Shown here: positions 32,160-40,478 of the stretch, one piece after another | Numbering within the stretch: position 1 is the first letter of the stretch | How the letters are laid out: every line of letters starts with the position of its first letter | NCBI GenBank assembly: GCA_021414005.1 | Contig: JAIOPH010000025.1 | Coordinates: 1 to 54,858 of the forward strand | From: Chthoniobacter sp. | Lineage (GTDB): Bacteria; Verrucomicrobiota; Verrucomicrobiia; Chthoniobacterales; Chthoniobacteraceae | DNA length: 54,858 bases | Direction of reading: 5' to 3' | The notes under the pieces: model-generated | What the model was told of the DNA's origin: nothing | Database searches by the model: none | The model's input: the letters and a program-made list of their open reading frames with translations, nothing else | Position numbers and translations under genes: made by a program

Positions 32160-34355
32160 CTACCGAACGGCTTTGGGGGCCTGGCCAAGGGCGGCTTTGA
32201 GGCGGGCGATCTCATCGACCATTTCTTCGCGGCGCTTTGCCATGGTGGCCAGATGACTCTTGGTCCGCTCGAGGCCGGCGTTGGTCGCTTCGAGATCTGC
32301 TTTGAGGCCGTCGCGCTCGGTCTCGATCGCACGGAGGCGGGCAAGTTCCTTGGCGACATTGGATTCGGCGGCGGGCGCTGCGGCGGGTGCGCTTTGGGCC
32401 TGTTCGAGTTTTTCGGAGACGGCGCCAAGTTCGGCATGGAGCTTGGCGAGACTGGCGGAATGCTGGTTGCGCTCTGCGGTGAGGGCGCGATTTTTTTCCT
32501 CGGAGGCGGCCAGCGCCTTTTCCAATTCCGACAGCCGGATGCCGTCGGAAGGGTTTGACGGTTGAACGGTTTGGCGTGCTTCGGCGACCGCCTTGTGTGC
32601 GGCCGCGAGCGCGGCGTCTTTTTCGGCCAACTGGTTCTGCAAGGCGGTGCCCGCGAGTTTGGCGGCAGCCAACTCGGCGGTGACTTCGGTTAACTCGCGT
32701 TCGCGTTGTTGCAGACTCCCCGACACGTCATCCGCCGTGGCGCGGATCTCGGCGGCGCGCAAGGCCTCGTCGCGTGCGGCGATCTGTTTGCGCGCTTCAT
32801 CGCGTTCGGCGGCAGTGTCCTGGGCGCTCTTGCGCAGCTCGGCGAGATTTTGCGCTGCCTGACCGGCTTCGGCCTTGGCGGCTTCGGTGGCCTTGGTCGC
32901 GGCGTCGAGCCGGGTTTGCAGCGCGACGATTTCCTCGCGTGCGGTAGTCAGTTCGTCGGTGGTTGCGCCCGTGGCGGCGAGTTGCCCATGGAGCTGTTCG
33001 CGTTCGCGCATGGCCGCGGCGACGGCGGCAGTCTGTTTGGCGGTCTCGGCGCGTTCGGTCGCGATTGTCGCGTTGGCCTCCGCGATTTCCGCCTGAATCA
33101 TTTTCACCTCACGCTCGGCGGAGCCGAGATCCACGCGCAGACCATCGCGCTCCGCGGAAAGGGTCGCGAGGTTGCGGCGGAGTTCCGCGAGTTCCTGCTC
33201 GGCGGCCCCGAGCTGCGCGCCGGTGGCGTCGAGCGCGCTGGCGTGCTGGGCGAGGGTTTCGCGTTCCTGACGTTCGCGGGCGAGTTCGCCACGGGCGGTT
33301 TCCAGCTCCGCGGCAAAGCGGGTGGCGTCACCTTTGAGGCGCTCCAATTCGGGTTGGGTCGCGTGGAGCGTGTCGCGCTCGGCTGTCAGCGCGGCGAGTT
33401 GCTGGCGGAGATCGGCGAGTTCTTTCTCGGCGGTTTGGAGTTGGCCGGTAGTGGCGTCGAGCGCTCCGGCCTGCTGCGCCAGGGTCTCACGTTGTTGGCG
33501 TTCGAGCGCCAGTTCCTCACGAACTTTTGCCAGCTCGGATTGAGAACTGGCGGCGTCGCCTTTCAACCGCTCAAAGTCAGGCTTGATGGCGCGAAGGGCG
33601 TCGCTTTCCGCGGTCAGCGCGGCGAGTTGCTGACGGAGGTCGGCGAGTTCCTTTTCAGAGGACTGAAGCTGGCCGGTGGTGGCGTCGAGCGCGCTGGCGC
33701 GCTGGGCGAGGGTTTCCCGTTCCTGGCGTTCGCGGATGAGTTCGGCGCGGGCAGTTTGCAGCTCGGCTTCAACGCGGGCAGCGTCGTTTTTGAGGCGGTC
33801 AATTTCGGGTGCGGTCGCGCGGAGGGCGTCGCGCTCGGTGGCCAGCGCAGCGAGTTGCTGGCGGAGATCGGTGAGTTCCTTCTCCGCCGCACCAAGTTGC
33901 GTACTGGTGGTTTCCAAGCCACTCGCGCGTTGCGCCAGCGCCTCCCGCTCTCGGCGTTCGCGCTGCAATTCCTCCCGGATTTTTTCCAAGTCCGACTGGA
34001 ACTGCGACGCTTCCGCCTTGGCCCGCTCCAGCTCCGGCGTCGCTGCTCCGATCTCCGCGCGCAAGCGGTTCGCCTCGGCGCGCGCGCTTTCCTTTTCCGC
34101 CCGCAGTTGCGCGGCCTCGTCGAGCGCGGCGGCCAGTTCGCGCTGCTGGCGCTGCAACTCTTCGAGCGATGCGGCGCTCGCGGGCGCGGGCGGCGGCGGA
34201 CGCCGACTGGCGGTGACCTGCGGAACCGCTCCGCTTTCCCCCGGGATGACCAGCCCGCAGCGGCAGCTCGGACACTGGATTTGCAGGCCGGCGGCGGCTG
34301 CATCCACGGAGATTTTCTGCGCGCACTCGGGGCAGTGGAACTTGATGTCGGCCAT
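32160..34355 (-). CDS. Zinc-ribbon protein with a very long repeated coiled coil
   Basis: A 731-residue protein. Residues 8-33 form a zinc ribbon (CPECAQKISVD and CPSCRCG), followed by a Pro-rich hinge (about 51-62). From residue 63 to about 690 it is Ala/Glu/Leu/Arg-rich coiled coil. Residues 136-363 are three tandem 76-residue repeats beginning RETLAQRASALD and continuing KELADLRQQLAAL; a partial fourth repeat follows to about 410. There is no signal peptide or membrane helix. The start ATG 34355 places the ribbon at the N-terminus as in the protein at 22305. It is probably a cytoplasmic structural or tethering protein. A TTGCCC-N17-TAGCTA promoter candidate lies upstream. Confidence 0.8.
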   Translation of the reverse strand: MADIKFHCPECAQKISVDAAAAGLQIQCPSCRCGLVIPGESGAVPQVTASRRPPPPAPASAASLEELQRQQRELAAALDEAAQLRAEKESARAEANRLRAEIGAATPELERAKAEASQFQSDLEKIREELQRERREREALAQRASGLETTSTQLGAAEKELTDLRQQLAALATERDALRATAPEIDRLKNDAARVEAELQTARAELIRERQERETLAQRASALDATTGQLQSSEKELADLRQQLAALTAESDALRAIKPDFERLKGDAASSQSELAKVREELALERQQRETLAQQAGALDATTGQLQTAEKELADLRQQLAALTAERDTLHATQPELERLKGDATRFAAELETARGELARERQERETLAQHASALDATGAQLGAAEQELAELRRNLATLSAERDGLRVDLGSAEREVKMIQAEIAEANATIATERAETAKQTAAVAAAMREREQLHGQLAATGATTDELTTAREEIVALQTRLDAATKATEAAKAEAGQAAQNLAELRKSAQDTAAERDEARKQIAARDEALRAAEIRATADDVSGSLQQRERELTEVTAELAAAKLAGTALQNQLAEKDAALAAAHKAVAEARQTVQPSNPSDGIRLSELEKALAASEEKNRALTAERNQHSASLAKLHAELGAVSEKLEQAQSAPAAAPAAESNVAKELARLRAIETERDGLKADLEATNAGLERTKSHLATMAKRREEMVDEIARLKAALGQAPKAVR
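33150..33950. repeat. In-gene tandem repeat, 228-bp unit
   Basis: The coding sequence for residues 136-363 of the coiled-coil protein consists of three head-to-tail 228-bp units, plus a partial fourth down to about 33150. The units diverge at many positions, so they arose by old duplication and are not a recent expansion. A 76-residue period is one residue short of eleven heptads, so each unit boundary probably contains a stutter in the coiled coil. Confidence 0.75.
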
Positions 34356-34393
34356 GGGTGAAGGAATTGAGGGCGGGGGAGGAAAGGCGCGCT

Positions 34394-34422
34394 TAGCTAC
34401 CAGCGGGGATGCGTGGGGGCAA
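34394..34422 (-). promoter_or_regulatory. Candidate promoter of the coiled-coil gene
   Basis: On the minus strand, TTGCCC (34422-34417) and TAGCTA (34399-34394) are 17 bases apart. They lie 38 bases upstream of ATG 34355. The match to a housekeeping promoter is moderate. The opposite strand carries the divergent rhodanese promoter at 34441. Confidence 0.3.
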
Positions 34423-34440
34423 AAGAAAAGTTGCATCCAC

Positions 34441-34468
34441 TTGACGACCTCGCGCCGAATCCTACCGT
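34441..34468 (+). promoter_or_regulatory. Candidate promoter of the rhodanese gene
   Basis: TTGACG (34441-34446) and TACCGT (34463-34468) are separated by 16 bases. The -10 element ends nine bases before ATG 34478, so the transcript would have almost no leader. The purH and polyprenyl synthase promoters share this arrangement. Confidence 0.4.
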
Positions 34469-34477
34469 GCAAATCCT

Positions 34478-34870
34478 ATGAAAAAACTCAGCTCATTTAT
34501 CTGTGCATTGGCCCTCACTACACTCGCCGCGCTCGCCGGGGATAAGTTCCCCAGCATTGCTCACGACGAGCTGAAACAGGCCATCGCCGACAAAAAAGTA
34601 ACCCTCATCGACGTGAACGGCTCCGACAGCTTCAAGGCCGGTCACATTCCCGGGGCGGTGGACTTCACCGCCGTGAAAGCCGACATGGCCGCGAAGCTCC
34701 CCGCCGACAAAGGCGCGCTCGTGGTGGCCTACTGCGGCAACGAACAGTGCGGCGCTTACGCCGCCGCCGCTGCCAAGGCCAAGGAACTCGGCTACACCAA
34801 CGTGAAGCACTACTCCCCTGGCATCGCTGGCTGGAAGAAGTCCGGCGAAAAGACCGAGCCCGGCACATAA
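34478..34870 (+). CDS. Secreted rhodanese-like protein
   Basis: A 130-residue protein with a signal peptide (residues 1-20, LSSFICALALTTLAALA) and one rhodanese domain. The domain shows TLIDVNGSDSFKAGHIPGAVDF near 42-63 and the active-site loop YCGNEQCGAY with the sulfur-accepting Cys86. The extra Cys91 in the loop is unusual and could form a disulfide with Cys86. Periplasmic single-domain rhodaneses carry sulfane sulfur or act in thiol redox. The start is followed by KKL, typical of signal peptides. A strong terminator follows the gene. Confidence 0.9.
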   Translation: MKKLSSFICALALTTLAALAGDKFPSIAHDELKQAIADKKVTLIDVNGSDSFKAGHIPGAVDFTAVKADMAAKLPADKGALVVAYCGNEQCGAYAAAAAKAKELGYTNVKHYSPGIAGWKKSGEKTEPGT

Positions 34871-34900
34871 GCCGCGGCGCGATCCCGTCGCCCAAGAATC

Positions 34901-34932
34901 AGCCGGAGCCTGCCCGCAGGCTCCGGCTTTTT
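34901..34932 (+). terminator. Rho-independent terminator after the rhodanese gene
   Basis: A perfect 12-bp stem AGCCGGAGCCTG (34901-34912) pairs with CAGGCTCCGGCT (34917-34928) around a 4-nt loop. TTTTT follows immediately. It lies 30 bases after the rhodanese stop. Confidence 0.9.
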
Positions 34933-34990
34933 CGTGCCCGCGCGCTTCCCTGCTTGGCACTGGCGGAAAAACCACACACTTTCCCGCGCC

Positions 34991-35602
34991 GTGTCCGCCA
35001 CTCCGTATTCCGCCGCCGACCTCGTCATCCCGCCGGGCGACTTCGCCGCCTACATCTTCGACTGCGACGGCACGCTCGCCGACACCATGCCCACGCACTA
35101 CCGCGCGTGGCGCGCCGCCCTCGGCCCGCACGCCGACACCTTTCCCGAGGCGATGTTTTACGAACTCGGCGGCGTCCCGGCTGCCGGCATCGTCGAAATC
35201 CTAAACGAGCGCCACGGCTTCTCGCTGCCGGTCGTGGCCACGGTCGAGCACAAGGAGTCGCTTTTCCTTTCGATGAGCCACGAGATCGCGGCCATTGAGC
35301 CCGTCGTGGCTCTCGCCCGGTGCTATCACGGCATGAAGCCGCTCGCCGTCGCCTCCGGCGGGCATCGCCGCATCGTGCTCAGCACCCTCCGCGCGCTCGG
35401 CATCGCGGACCTTTTCCAAGCCATCGTCTGCGCCGAGGACTATCAGCGCGGCAAACCCTCGCCCGATCCGTTTCTCGAAGCCGCCCTCCGGCTCAACGTC
35501 TCGCCGGAGCACTGCCTCGTCTTCGAAGACACCGCCACCGGCATCACCGCCGCCAAGGCCGCCGGGATGCAGAGCGTGCTCGTGCCGCCGCCAAGGAGAT
35601 AG
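34991..35602 (+). CDS. HAD-superfamily phosphatase (beta-phosphoglucomutase-like)
   Basis: A 203-residue HAD hydrolase from GTG 34991; an earlier in-frame GTG lies inside the terminator and is rejected. Motif I is FDCDGTLADT with Asp24 and Asp26, motif II is PLAVASGG (near 115-122), motif III includes the Lys of RGKPSPDPFLEAA, and motif IV is VFEDTATGI. The helical cap between motifs I and II (residues about 30-100) is of the beta-phosphoglucomutase/phosphatase C1 type. The substrate is probably a sugar phosphate. The protein ends shortly after the final strand (SVLVPPPRR). Confidence 0.9.
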   Translation: MSATPYSAADLVIPPGDFAAYIFDCDGTLADTMPTHYRAWRAALGPHADTFPEAMFYELGGVPAAGIVEILNERHGFSLPVVATVEHKESLFLSMSHEIAAIEPVVALARCYHGMKPLAVASGGHRRIVLSTLRALGIADLFQAIVCAEDYQRGKPSPDPFLEAALRLNVSPEHCLVFEDTATGITAAKAAGMQSVLVPPPRR

Positions 35603-35657
35603 TAGCGGCGATCAAACAGGTAGGTGCAACCGGACACGCCCCGCTGCGGCTATGCGG

Positions 35658-36320
35658 CTATCGCGGGTGCGGCCCAATCCCCGGCGTTAGCGGCCCGATT
35701 ATCGGAACGGAAAAATCCCGAAGCTTGAATACGTAATCTTTGTGCCGCGCGTTGGCGTGGCAGTCCACGCAGTTCGTCAGGTGTCCCGAGGTAAAGCCGC
35801 CACCTTTGTCCCCATAGAAATACTCCCAGTCACCGTTGCGCGGGTCATAGCCGGGCGGACGCTTAATCATTCCACCTACACCCGTGACCTGCATCTGATC
35901 CCCCAGCTTCTCCTTCACCACCACTGCACCAACAGGAAAAGTGTGCTGCTTCCGAGCCAGCGTCTGCTCGGCGGACTCGTTCACGTAAAGATGCACCCAA
36001 GTATTGTAGTGAGGTCCATTTTCTTTCTTCAACTTCTCCTCCTTTCGCGCGGCGCCCTTCGGATTGATTTTCCGCGGGGGAGCGACTTCGGCCAGATTGA
36101 ATGTGCTGCCGCACCCCCCCATCGAATTGTTCAATACCTCCTGCGGGATTTTTTGCGGACTCTCCGTCATCCGCGTGAACTGCTGGTAGAATGTGAATGC
36201 CGACTCCTTGGTCACCACTATCGGGGCGGATTTCTCTCCCGCGTGCAGCGGGGAAAAAACTGGTAGCGCGAGCAGGGAGCAAAGCAGGCCTAAACGGAGG
36301 CTGCGCGTGTGAGGGGACAT
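35658..36320 (-). CDS. Cytochrome P460-family haem protein
   Basis: A 220-residue secreted protein with a signal peptide (residues about 1-27, ending SPLHA). The P460 domain occupies the rest: FPVGAVVVKEKLG near 128-140, GVGGMIKRPPGYDPRNGDWEYFY near 147-169, and the c-type haem site CVDCH at 184-188, followed by ANARHKDYVF. P460 haem proteins contain a lysine-cross-linked c haem and oxidise hydroxylamine or bind NO; related cytochrome c'-beta proteins lack the cross-link. Lys136 or Lys138 in VKEK could be the cross-linking residue. It lies near two other secreted proteins on the same strand. Confidence 0.85.
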   Translation of the reverse strand: MSPHTRSLRLGLLCSLLALPVFSPLHAGEKSAPIVVTKESAFTFYQQFTRMTESPQKIPQEVLNNSMGGCGSTFNLAEVAPPRKINPKGAARKEEKLKKENGPHYNTWVHLYVNESAEQTLARKQHTFPVGAVVVKEKLGDQMQVTGVGGMIKRPPGYDPRNGDWEYFYGDKGGGFTSGHLTNCVDCHANARHKDYVFKLRDFSVPIIGPLTPGIGPHPR

Positions 36321-36365
36321 GGCTGGGAGCCAATCACCGGCGGGATGTGATCGCAACCGCGGACT

Positions 36366-37016
36366 TCAGAGATCTTCCCTCTTTACCGCCGGGCCGGTTT
36401 TGCTGCCGGGGTGGGTCACGCGTCTAGCGGCAGAAGGAAGGAGCGTTTCATCGATATACTGAAGGGTAACCTGGACTTTGCTCTCGTCGGTGACCTCTTT
36501 GCCGTCAGCACCGGCGGCCTCGCAGATGATGAGTCGGGCACCTTTTTCGGCAAGGGTTGGGATGAATTTCCAATAGGCCATTTTGCCAAAAGTCTCTTCG
36601 CGGCGGCCGGTGTTGGCGCTTTTTCGAGCATCGTCGCGCTCGGCCCGTTTTTCGCCGGAGGCGGGGCCGTATTTGGCGACGAGGTTTTTCTGCAGTTCGC
36701 GATAGACGGCCATGCCGTTGCCTTCGGTTTTGAGGATGACAGTGGCGGCGGCAAATTTGCGGTCGGCAAATTCCAGCGTCCACTTGAGGGCCTCCTGACC
36801 GGCGAAATTGCCGCCGGTGAGTTCCAGTTTGTCAAAGGTGGTGGGGATCTCCTCGGGGATGGTGGCACCGGCGCGGGAGCCGAGGACGCGAAGGACATCC
36901 GCCGGGGCGGAGCCGAAGGCGACGCCGAGGAAGCCGGTGGGGCGCTGGATTTTCTGCGCGAGGGCCGTGCTGCCGAGGGCGAGCGTGAGGAGAGCGGCGA
37001 GGAAATGGAGGGGCAT
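36366..37016 (-). CDS. Secreted protein of unknown function
   Basis: A 216-residue protein with a signal peptide (residues 1-20, HFLAALLTLALGSTALA). The mature part begins QKIQRPTGFLGVAFGSAPADVLRVL, a pattern also seen in bacterial proteins that precede an alpha/beta domain with G-x-x-FG-x-s. The middle has a Lys/Arg/Glu-rich helix (about 115-145), and the C-terminus has VQVTLQYIDETLL strands. I recognise no family. It ends 46 bases before the P460 start and could be co-transcribed with it. Confidence 0.7.
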   Translation of the reverse strand: MPLHFLAALLTLALGSTALAQKIQRPTGFLGVAFGSAPADVLRVLGSRAGATIPEEIPTTFDKLELTGGNFAGQEALKWTLEFADRKFAAATVILKTEGNGMAVYRELQKNLVAKYGPASGEKRAERDDARKSANTGRREETFGKMAYWKFIPTLAEKGARLIICEAAGADGKEVTDESKVQVTLQYIDETLLPSAARRVTHPGSKTGPAVKREDL

Positions 37017-37095
37017 CGTGAAGCGGGAGGTAGCTGGAGTATCAGCACGAAGCGCGCGGGGCGCGAGGCCTTTCCAGCCGCCGGAGAAGGGGCGC

Positions 37096-38118
37096 TTACG
37101 GCGTGAACTGCGCGATCATGCCTTCGAGCGTAGTCACGAGATTGGCGAGCGCGTCGCGGTATTTGTTTACGGGCACAATCTCGAGCTGCGCACGGGCTTC
37201 ACGGAGCATCTTGCAGCCAGTGGCGACGGCGCTTTTCACCGCCCCAGCGGCGATGGCGCGTTCGGCGAGGGCCACGATGGCGTCCTCGTCGCCGCGCAGG
37301 ATGATCTCGCTAAGCCGCTGGCGCTCAGTGTCGTCGGCGTGCTGGAGCAGGTGCAAAATGGGCAGCGTGAGTTTGCCTTTGCGGAGATCACTGCCGAGCG
37401 TTTTGCCGGCTTTGGCTTCGTCGCCCGCGAGGTCCACCACGTCGTCGTAAATTTGGTAGGCCGTGCCCAGCCGCATGCCGAAGGTGCGCAGGGCGCTGAT
37501 GACTTCGGGTGAGGCTTCGTTTAGCAGTGCGCCCAGTTCGCACGCGGCGGCAAAGAGCGCGCCGGTTTTCATCTCAATGATCTTGTAGTAATCCGGAACG
37601 CTCAGCTTCAGGTCGAAGCGCCGCTGCGTCTGGATAATTTCGCCGCTGCACACGTCGCTCGCCGCGTGGGCGATGCGGCGGCTGATCTCGCCGTTGGGAA
37701 AACTGGTCGAGAGTTTTAGCGCATGGGCGAAAAGGCAGTCGCCGAGCAGAACGGAGATCGCATTTCCCCACTTGGCGTTGGCGGTCGGCTGACCGCGGCG
37801 TTTGTCCGCGCCGTCGAGGATGTCGTCGTGGACGAGAGTGGCGGCGTGGATCAGTTCGACGACGACAGCGAGGTCGAAATGGCTCGGACAGATATTGCCC
37901 GTCGCCCCGCCGGAAAGCAGCGCCAAAGCGGGGCGCAAACGCTTGCCATGACTCTCAATGGCGTAGGCCACATAACCCTCGACCGCCGGATCAAACGCCC
38001 GCGCCTGCAGGCGAATGCGCTCCTCCACGGAGTAGAGTTGTCCATTGATCAGTTCGAGGGACGCCTTTAGCGCCTGAGTTTTGTCCGCAGTGGTTTCGAA
38101 GGTTGTGAAACTTTTCAC
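37096..38118 (-). CDS. ispB: Polyprenyl diphosphate synthase
   Basis: A 340-residue trans-prenyltransferase from GTG 38118. The first Asp-rich motif is HDDILD (Asp98, Asp99, Asp102) and the second is YDDVVD (Asp225, Asp226, Asp229). KRLRPAL near 60-66 and KTGALFAA near 184-191 bind diphosphate. The residues before the first motif are small (HAATLVHDD), as in long-chain enzymes making C35-C40 quinone side chains. A TTGACT-N17-TAACCT promoter ends six bases before the GTG, predicting a leaderless message. The product likely feeds the quinone pathway that may also use the UbiD-family protein at 13366. Exact chain length cannot be read from sequence. Confidence 0.92.
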   Translation of the reverse strand: MKSFTTFETTADKTQALKASLELINGQLYSVEERIRLQARAFDPAVEGYVAYAIESHGKRLRPALALLSGGATGNICPSHFDLAVVVELIHAATLVHDDILDGADKRRGQPTANAKWGNAISVLLGDCLFAHALKLSTSFPNGEISRRIAHAASDVCSGEIIQTQRRFDLKLSVPDYYKIIEMKTGALFAAACELGALLNEASPEVISALRTFGMRLGTAYQIYDDVVDLAGDEAKAGKTLGSDLRKGKLTLPILHLLQHADDTERQRLSEIILRGDEDAIVALAERAIAAGAVKSAVATGCKMLREARAQLEIVPVNKYRDALANLVTTLEGMIAQFTP

Positions 38119-38124
38119 AAAGGC

Positions 38125-38153
38125 AGGTTAGGAGTGTGACGGATCGAAGTCAA
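38125..38153 (-). promoter_or_regulatory. Candidate leaderless promoter of ispB
   Basis: On the minus strand, TTGACT (38153-38148) and TAACCT (38130-38125) are 17 bases apart. The -10 element ends six bases before the GTG start at 38118. This is the clearest housekeeping-type promoter in the window. Confidence 0.5.
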
Positions 38154-38215
38154 TCGCGTGCGCCCGACCGATTCCGTCTGCCCCCGTCCGGCGGATGCCT
38201 GGGTGCGGTTCGCGC

Positions 38216-38707
38216 TCAGTCCTTTGGCCGGTGCGCGGTATGGCAGGACTTGCAGGAATTGGCGTCGTCGAACTTCTCCGCCGCGCCCGCTTCCTTCTTT
38301 TCCAAGGCATCCACCGCCACCATCAGTGCGTCGATGCGCTTGTTCCACTCGCCGAGTTCGCCCTTCGGTGGCTTGGTGCCTTTGAGCGTGCGGTAGGATG
38401 CGATCAGCTTCTTTGTCTCCTCCTCGCTGGCGCTGCCGTCCACCACCTTTTCGGAGAGCTTCGGCGTCCCCTTCGGAGCCTTGCAGCAGACTTTCATCAC
38501 CTTCTCGATGATCTCGTCCTCCTCTTTTTCGTTTTCCTCCTTCTCCTTCTTTTCGCCATCGCGCGGCTCGCCCTTTCTCTTGTGGTGCTCGCCTTTCTTT
38601 TCCTCGTGCTCCTCGGCGCGGGCGCGCGGGGCGGCGGGGTTCAGGGTCACGAAAAGTGCGAGGGTGAGCAGCGCGGTGGGGAGGATAGAGCAGGTGAGTT
38701 TTTTCAT
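38216..38707 (-). CDS. Periplasmic mono-haem c-type cytochrome
   Basis: A 163-residue protein with a signal peptide (residues about 1-31, LPTALLTLALFVTLNPAA). A highly charged Lys/Glu/His-rich segment (32-65) follows. The body (about 66-148) is helical, and a single haem-binding SCKSCH with C152, C155 and H156 sits close to the C-terminus. A C-terminal CxxCH after four helices is the cytochrome c' (four-helix bundle) arrangement. The His-rich charged stretch might bind metal. The paired Cys74-Cys75 is unusual. The protein may work with the P460 protein nearby; no oxidase genes are present. Confidence 0.75.
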   Translation of the reverse strand: MKKLTCSILPTALLTLALFVTLNPAAPRARAEEHEEKKGEHHKRKGEPRDGEKKEKEENEKEEDEIIEKVMKVCCKAPKGTPKLSEKVVDGSASEEETKKLIASYRTLKGTKPPKGELGEWNKRIDALMVAVDALEKKEAGAAEKFDDANSCKSCHTAHRPKD

Positions 38708-38797
38708 GGAAAGTTGGGCCAAAACCGGTCTTTAGCCGAAAGGTTGCGGTCACCGAAAGAACTTTTTCGAGGCTCCCTTAGTCTGCCGACGATGCGG

Positions 38798-38825
38798 TTG
38801 ACCCCCGCGCGGACTCCGCTAGCGT
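38798..38825 (+). promoter_or_regulatory. Candidate promoter of purH
   Basis: TTGACC (38798-38803) and TAGCGT (38820-38825) are 16 bases apart. The -10 element ends ten bases before ATG 38836. Spacing and position match the rhodanese promoter. No PurR-like operator or riboswitch is seen. Confidence 0.4.
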
Positions 38826-38835
38826 CGGCGCCCTC

Positions 38836-40383
38836 ATGAATTCCTCGGAGCCTATCCGGCGCGCCCTTATTTCCGTTTCCGACAAGACCGGCCTCGTCCC
38901 TTTTGCCCGTGCCCTCGTCTCACTCGGCATCGAGATCATCTCCACCGGCGGCACCGCCAAGCTGCTCGCCGCCGAGGGCATCGCCAACACCGAAATCTCC
39001 GCTTACACCGGCTTCCCCGAAATGCTCGACGGGCGCGTGAAAACGCTGCACCCGAAAGTCCACGGCGGCCTCCTTTTCGTCCGCGACAATGCCGACCACC
39101 GCGCGCAGGCCGAGGCCCATGGTATCCAGCCCATCGACCTCGTGGTGGTGAATCTCTACCCGTTTGAAAAGACCATCGCCAAGGCCGGCACGACGCTCGA
39201 AGAAGCCATCGAGCAGATCGACATCGGCGGCCCTTCCATGCTTCGCAGCGCGGCGAAAAACTACCGCTCCGTGACGGTCGTGGTCGATCCCGCCGACTAC
39301 GCCGACGTGCTGGAAAACATCCAGGCCAACGACGGTGCGACCACGCTGAAATTGCGCGAGCGGCTCGGTATCAAGGTCTTTGTCACCACCGCCAAATACG
39401 ACGGCGCGATCGCCAACTACCTCGACCGGGAGCAGGAGACGACCTGCTCGCTGAATCTTTCGATGCCCATTGTCGCCCGCCTGCGCTACGGCGAAAACCC
39501 TCACCAGACCGCCGCGCTTTACGGGCACTTCGACGAGCATTTTGAAAAGCTCCATGGCAAGGAACTTTCCTACAACAACATCCTCGACATCACCGCCGCG
39601 TCCGAGCTGATCGACGAATTCAGCGAGCCGACAGTCGCCATTCTCAAACACACCAACCCGTGCGGCATTGGCAGTGACGCTGACCTCCGCGAGGCTTGGG
39701 ACAAGGCCTTTGCCACCGACAAGCAGGCGCCGTTTGGGGGCATCATCATCTGCAACCGTCCGCTCACCGTCGAACTTGCCAAGGCGATCAGCGAAATCTT
39801 CAGCGAGGTCATCATCGCGCCGGACTTCGACGCCGAGGCGCGCGCGCTTTTGCAGAAAAAGAAAAATCTCCGCCTCATGCGCAAACTCCCGCGTCCGCTC
39901 CCGCAGTCCGGGGACGAGCAGATGCTCATCCGCTCGGTCGCCGGCGGCGTGCTCGTGCAGAGCCGCGATGCGGTGCCGGATGACGACATCGCGAGCAAAG
40001 TCGTCACCGCCCGGCAGCCCTCGAAGGAGGAACTGGCCGCGATGCTTTTCGCCTGGCGCGTGGTGAAACATGTGAAGTCCAACGCCATCGTCTATGCCGC
40101 CGCCGACCGCACGCTCGGCATCGGCGCAGGGCAAATGTCGCGCGTGGACGCCTCGCGCATCGCCATCTGGAAAGCGGCCGATGCCGGTCTCTCGCTCAAA
40201 GGCAGCGCCGTCGGCAGCGACGCCTTTTTCCCGTTCCCCGACGGCCTCATCGCCGCCGCCGAAGCCGGTGCCACCTGCGCCATCCAGCCCGGCGGCTCCG
40301 TGAAAGACCCCGAAGTCATCGCCGCCGCGGACGAGCGGAAGATGGCGATGATCTGCACGGGGGTGAGGCACTTTAAGCACTAG
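38836..40383 (+). CDS. purH: Bifunctional AICAR transformylase / IMP cyclohydrolase
   Basis: A 515-residue enzyme for the last two steps of purine synthesis. The N-terminal IMP cyclohydrolase domain (1-190) begins [20 protein letters not shown] and has [14 protein letters not shown] and [16 protein letters not shown]. The transformylase domain (about 200-515) has [15 protein letters not shown], the catalytic Lys-His in [11 protein letters not shown], and [14 protein letters not shown]. Length and order are normal. It is monocistronic by spacing, with a promoter candidate just upstream and a heptamer-repeat gap downstream. Confidence 0.97.
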   Translation: MNSSEPIRRALISVSDKTGLVPFARALVSLGIEIISTGGTAKLLAAEGIANTEISAYTGFPEMLDGRVKTLHPKVHGGLLFVRDNADHRAQAEAHGIQPIDLVVVNLYPFEKTIAKAGTTLEEAIEQIDIGGPSMLRSAAKNYRSVTVVVDPADYADVLENIQANDGATTLKLRERLGIKVFVTTAKYDGAIANYLDREQETTCSLNLSMPIVARLRYGENPHQTAALYGHFDEHFEKLHGKELSYNNILDITAASELIDEFSEPTVAILKHTNPCGIGSDADLREAWDKAFATDKQAPFGGIIICNRPLTVELAKAISEIFSEVIIAPDFDAEARALLQKKKNLRLMRKLPRPLPQSGDEQMLIRSVAGGVLVQSRDAVPDDDIASKVVTARQPSKEELAAMLFAWRVVKHVKSNAIVYAAADRTLGIGAGQMSRVDASRIAIWKAADAGLSLKGSAVGSDAFFPFPDGLIAAAEAGATCAIQPGGSVKDPEVIAAADERKMAMICTGVRHFKH

Positions 40384-40387
40384 GGAT

Positions 40388-40478
40388 TTGGCATTTAACA
40401 TTGAGCAATTGGCATTTTCACCCGTGCCGCGCGGCGCGTGTCGCCGAATCCTAAATGCTAAATCTTAAATCCTAAATG
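40388..40478. repeat. Heptamer arrays between purH and pdxJ
   Basis: The 92-nt gap has TTGGCAT-TTAACAT-TGAGCAA-TTGGCAT at 40388-40415 and CTAAATG-CTAAATC-TTAAATC-CTAAATG at 40451-40478. The arms are imperfect reverse complements (TAAATGC-type). The last unit supplies the ATG of pdxJ (40476), so the repeat has become part of the initiation region. There is no other candidate promoter in the gap. Confidence 0.7.

Noticed and set aside
32706..34361. 551-codon plus-strand open frame
   Set aside because: It is a shadow of the repetitive coiled-coil gene on the minus strand; its apparent repeats mirror that gene.
34934..34990. Earlier GTG start for the HAD phosphatase
   Set aside because: The GTG lies directly after the rhodanese terminator stem and T-run, so it is unlikely to be transcribed from the HAD promoter; the added residues are not part of the domain.
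38920..40401. 493-codon minus-strand open frame opposite purH
   Set aside because: purH is unambiguous; the antisense frame has no domain.
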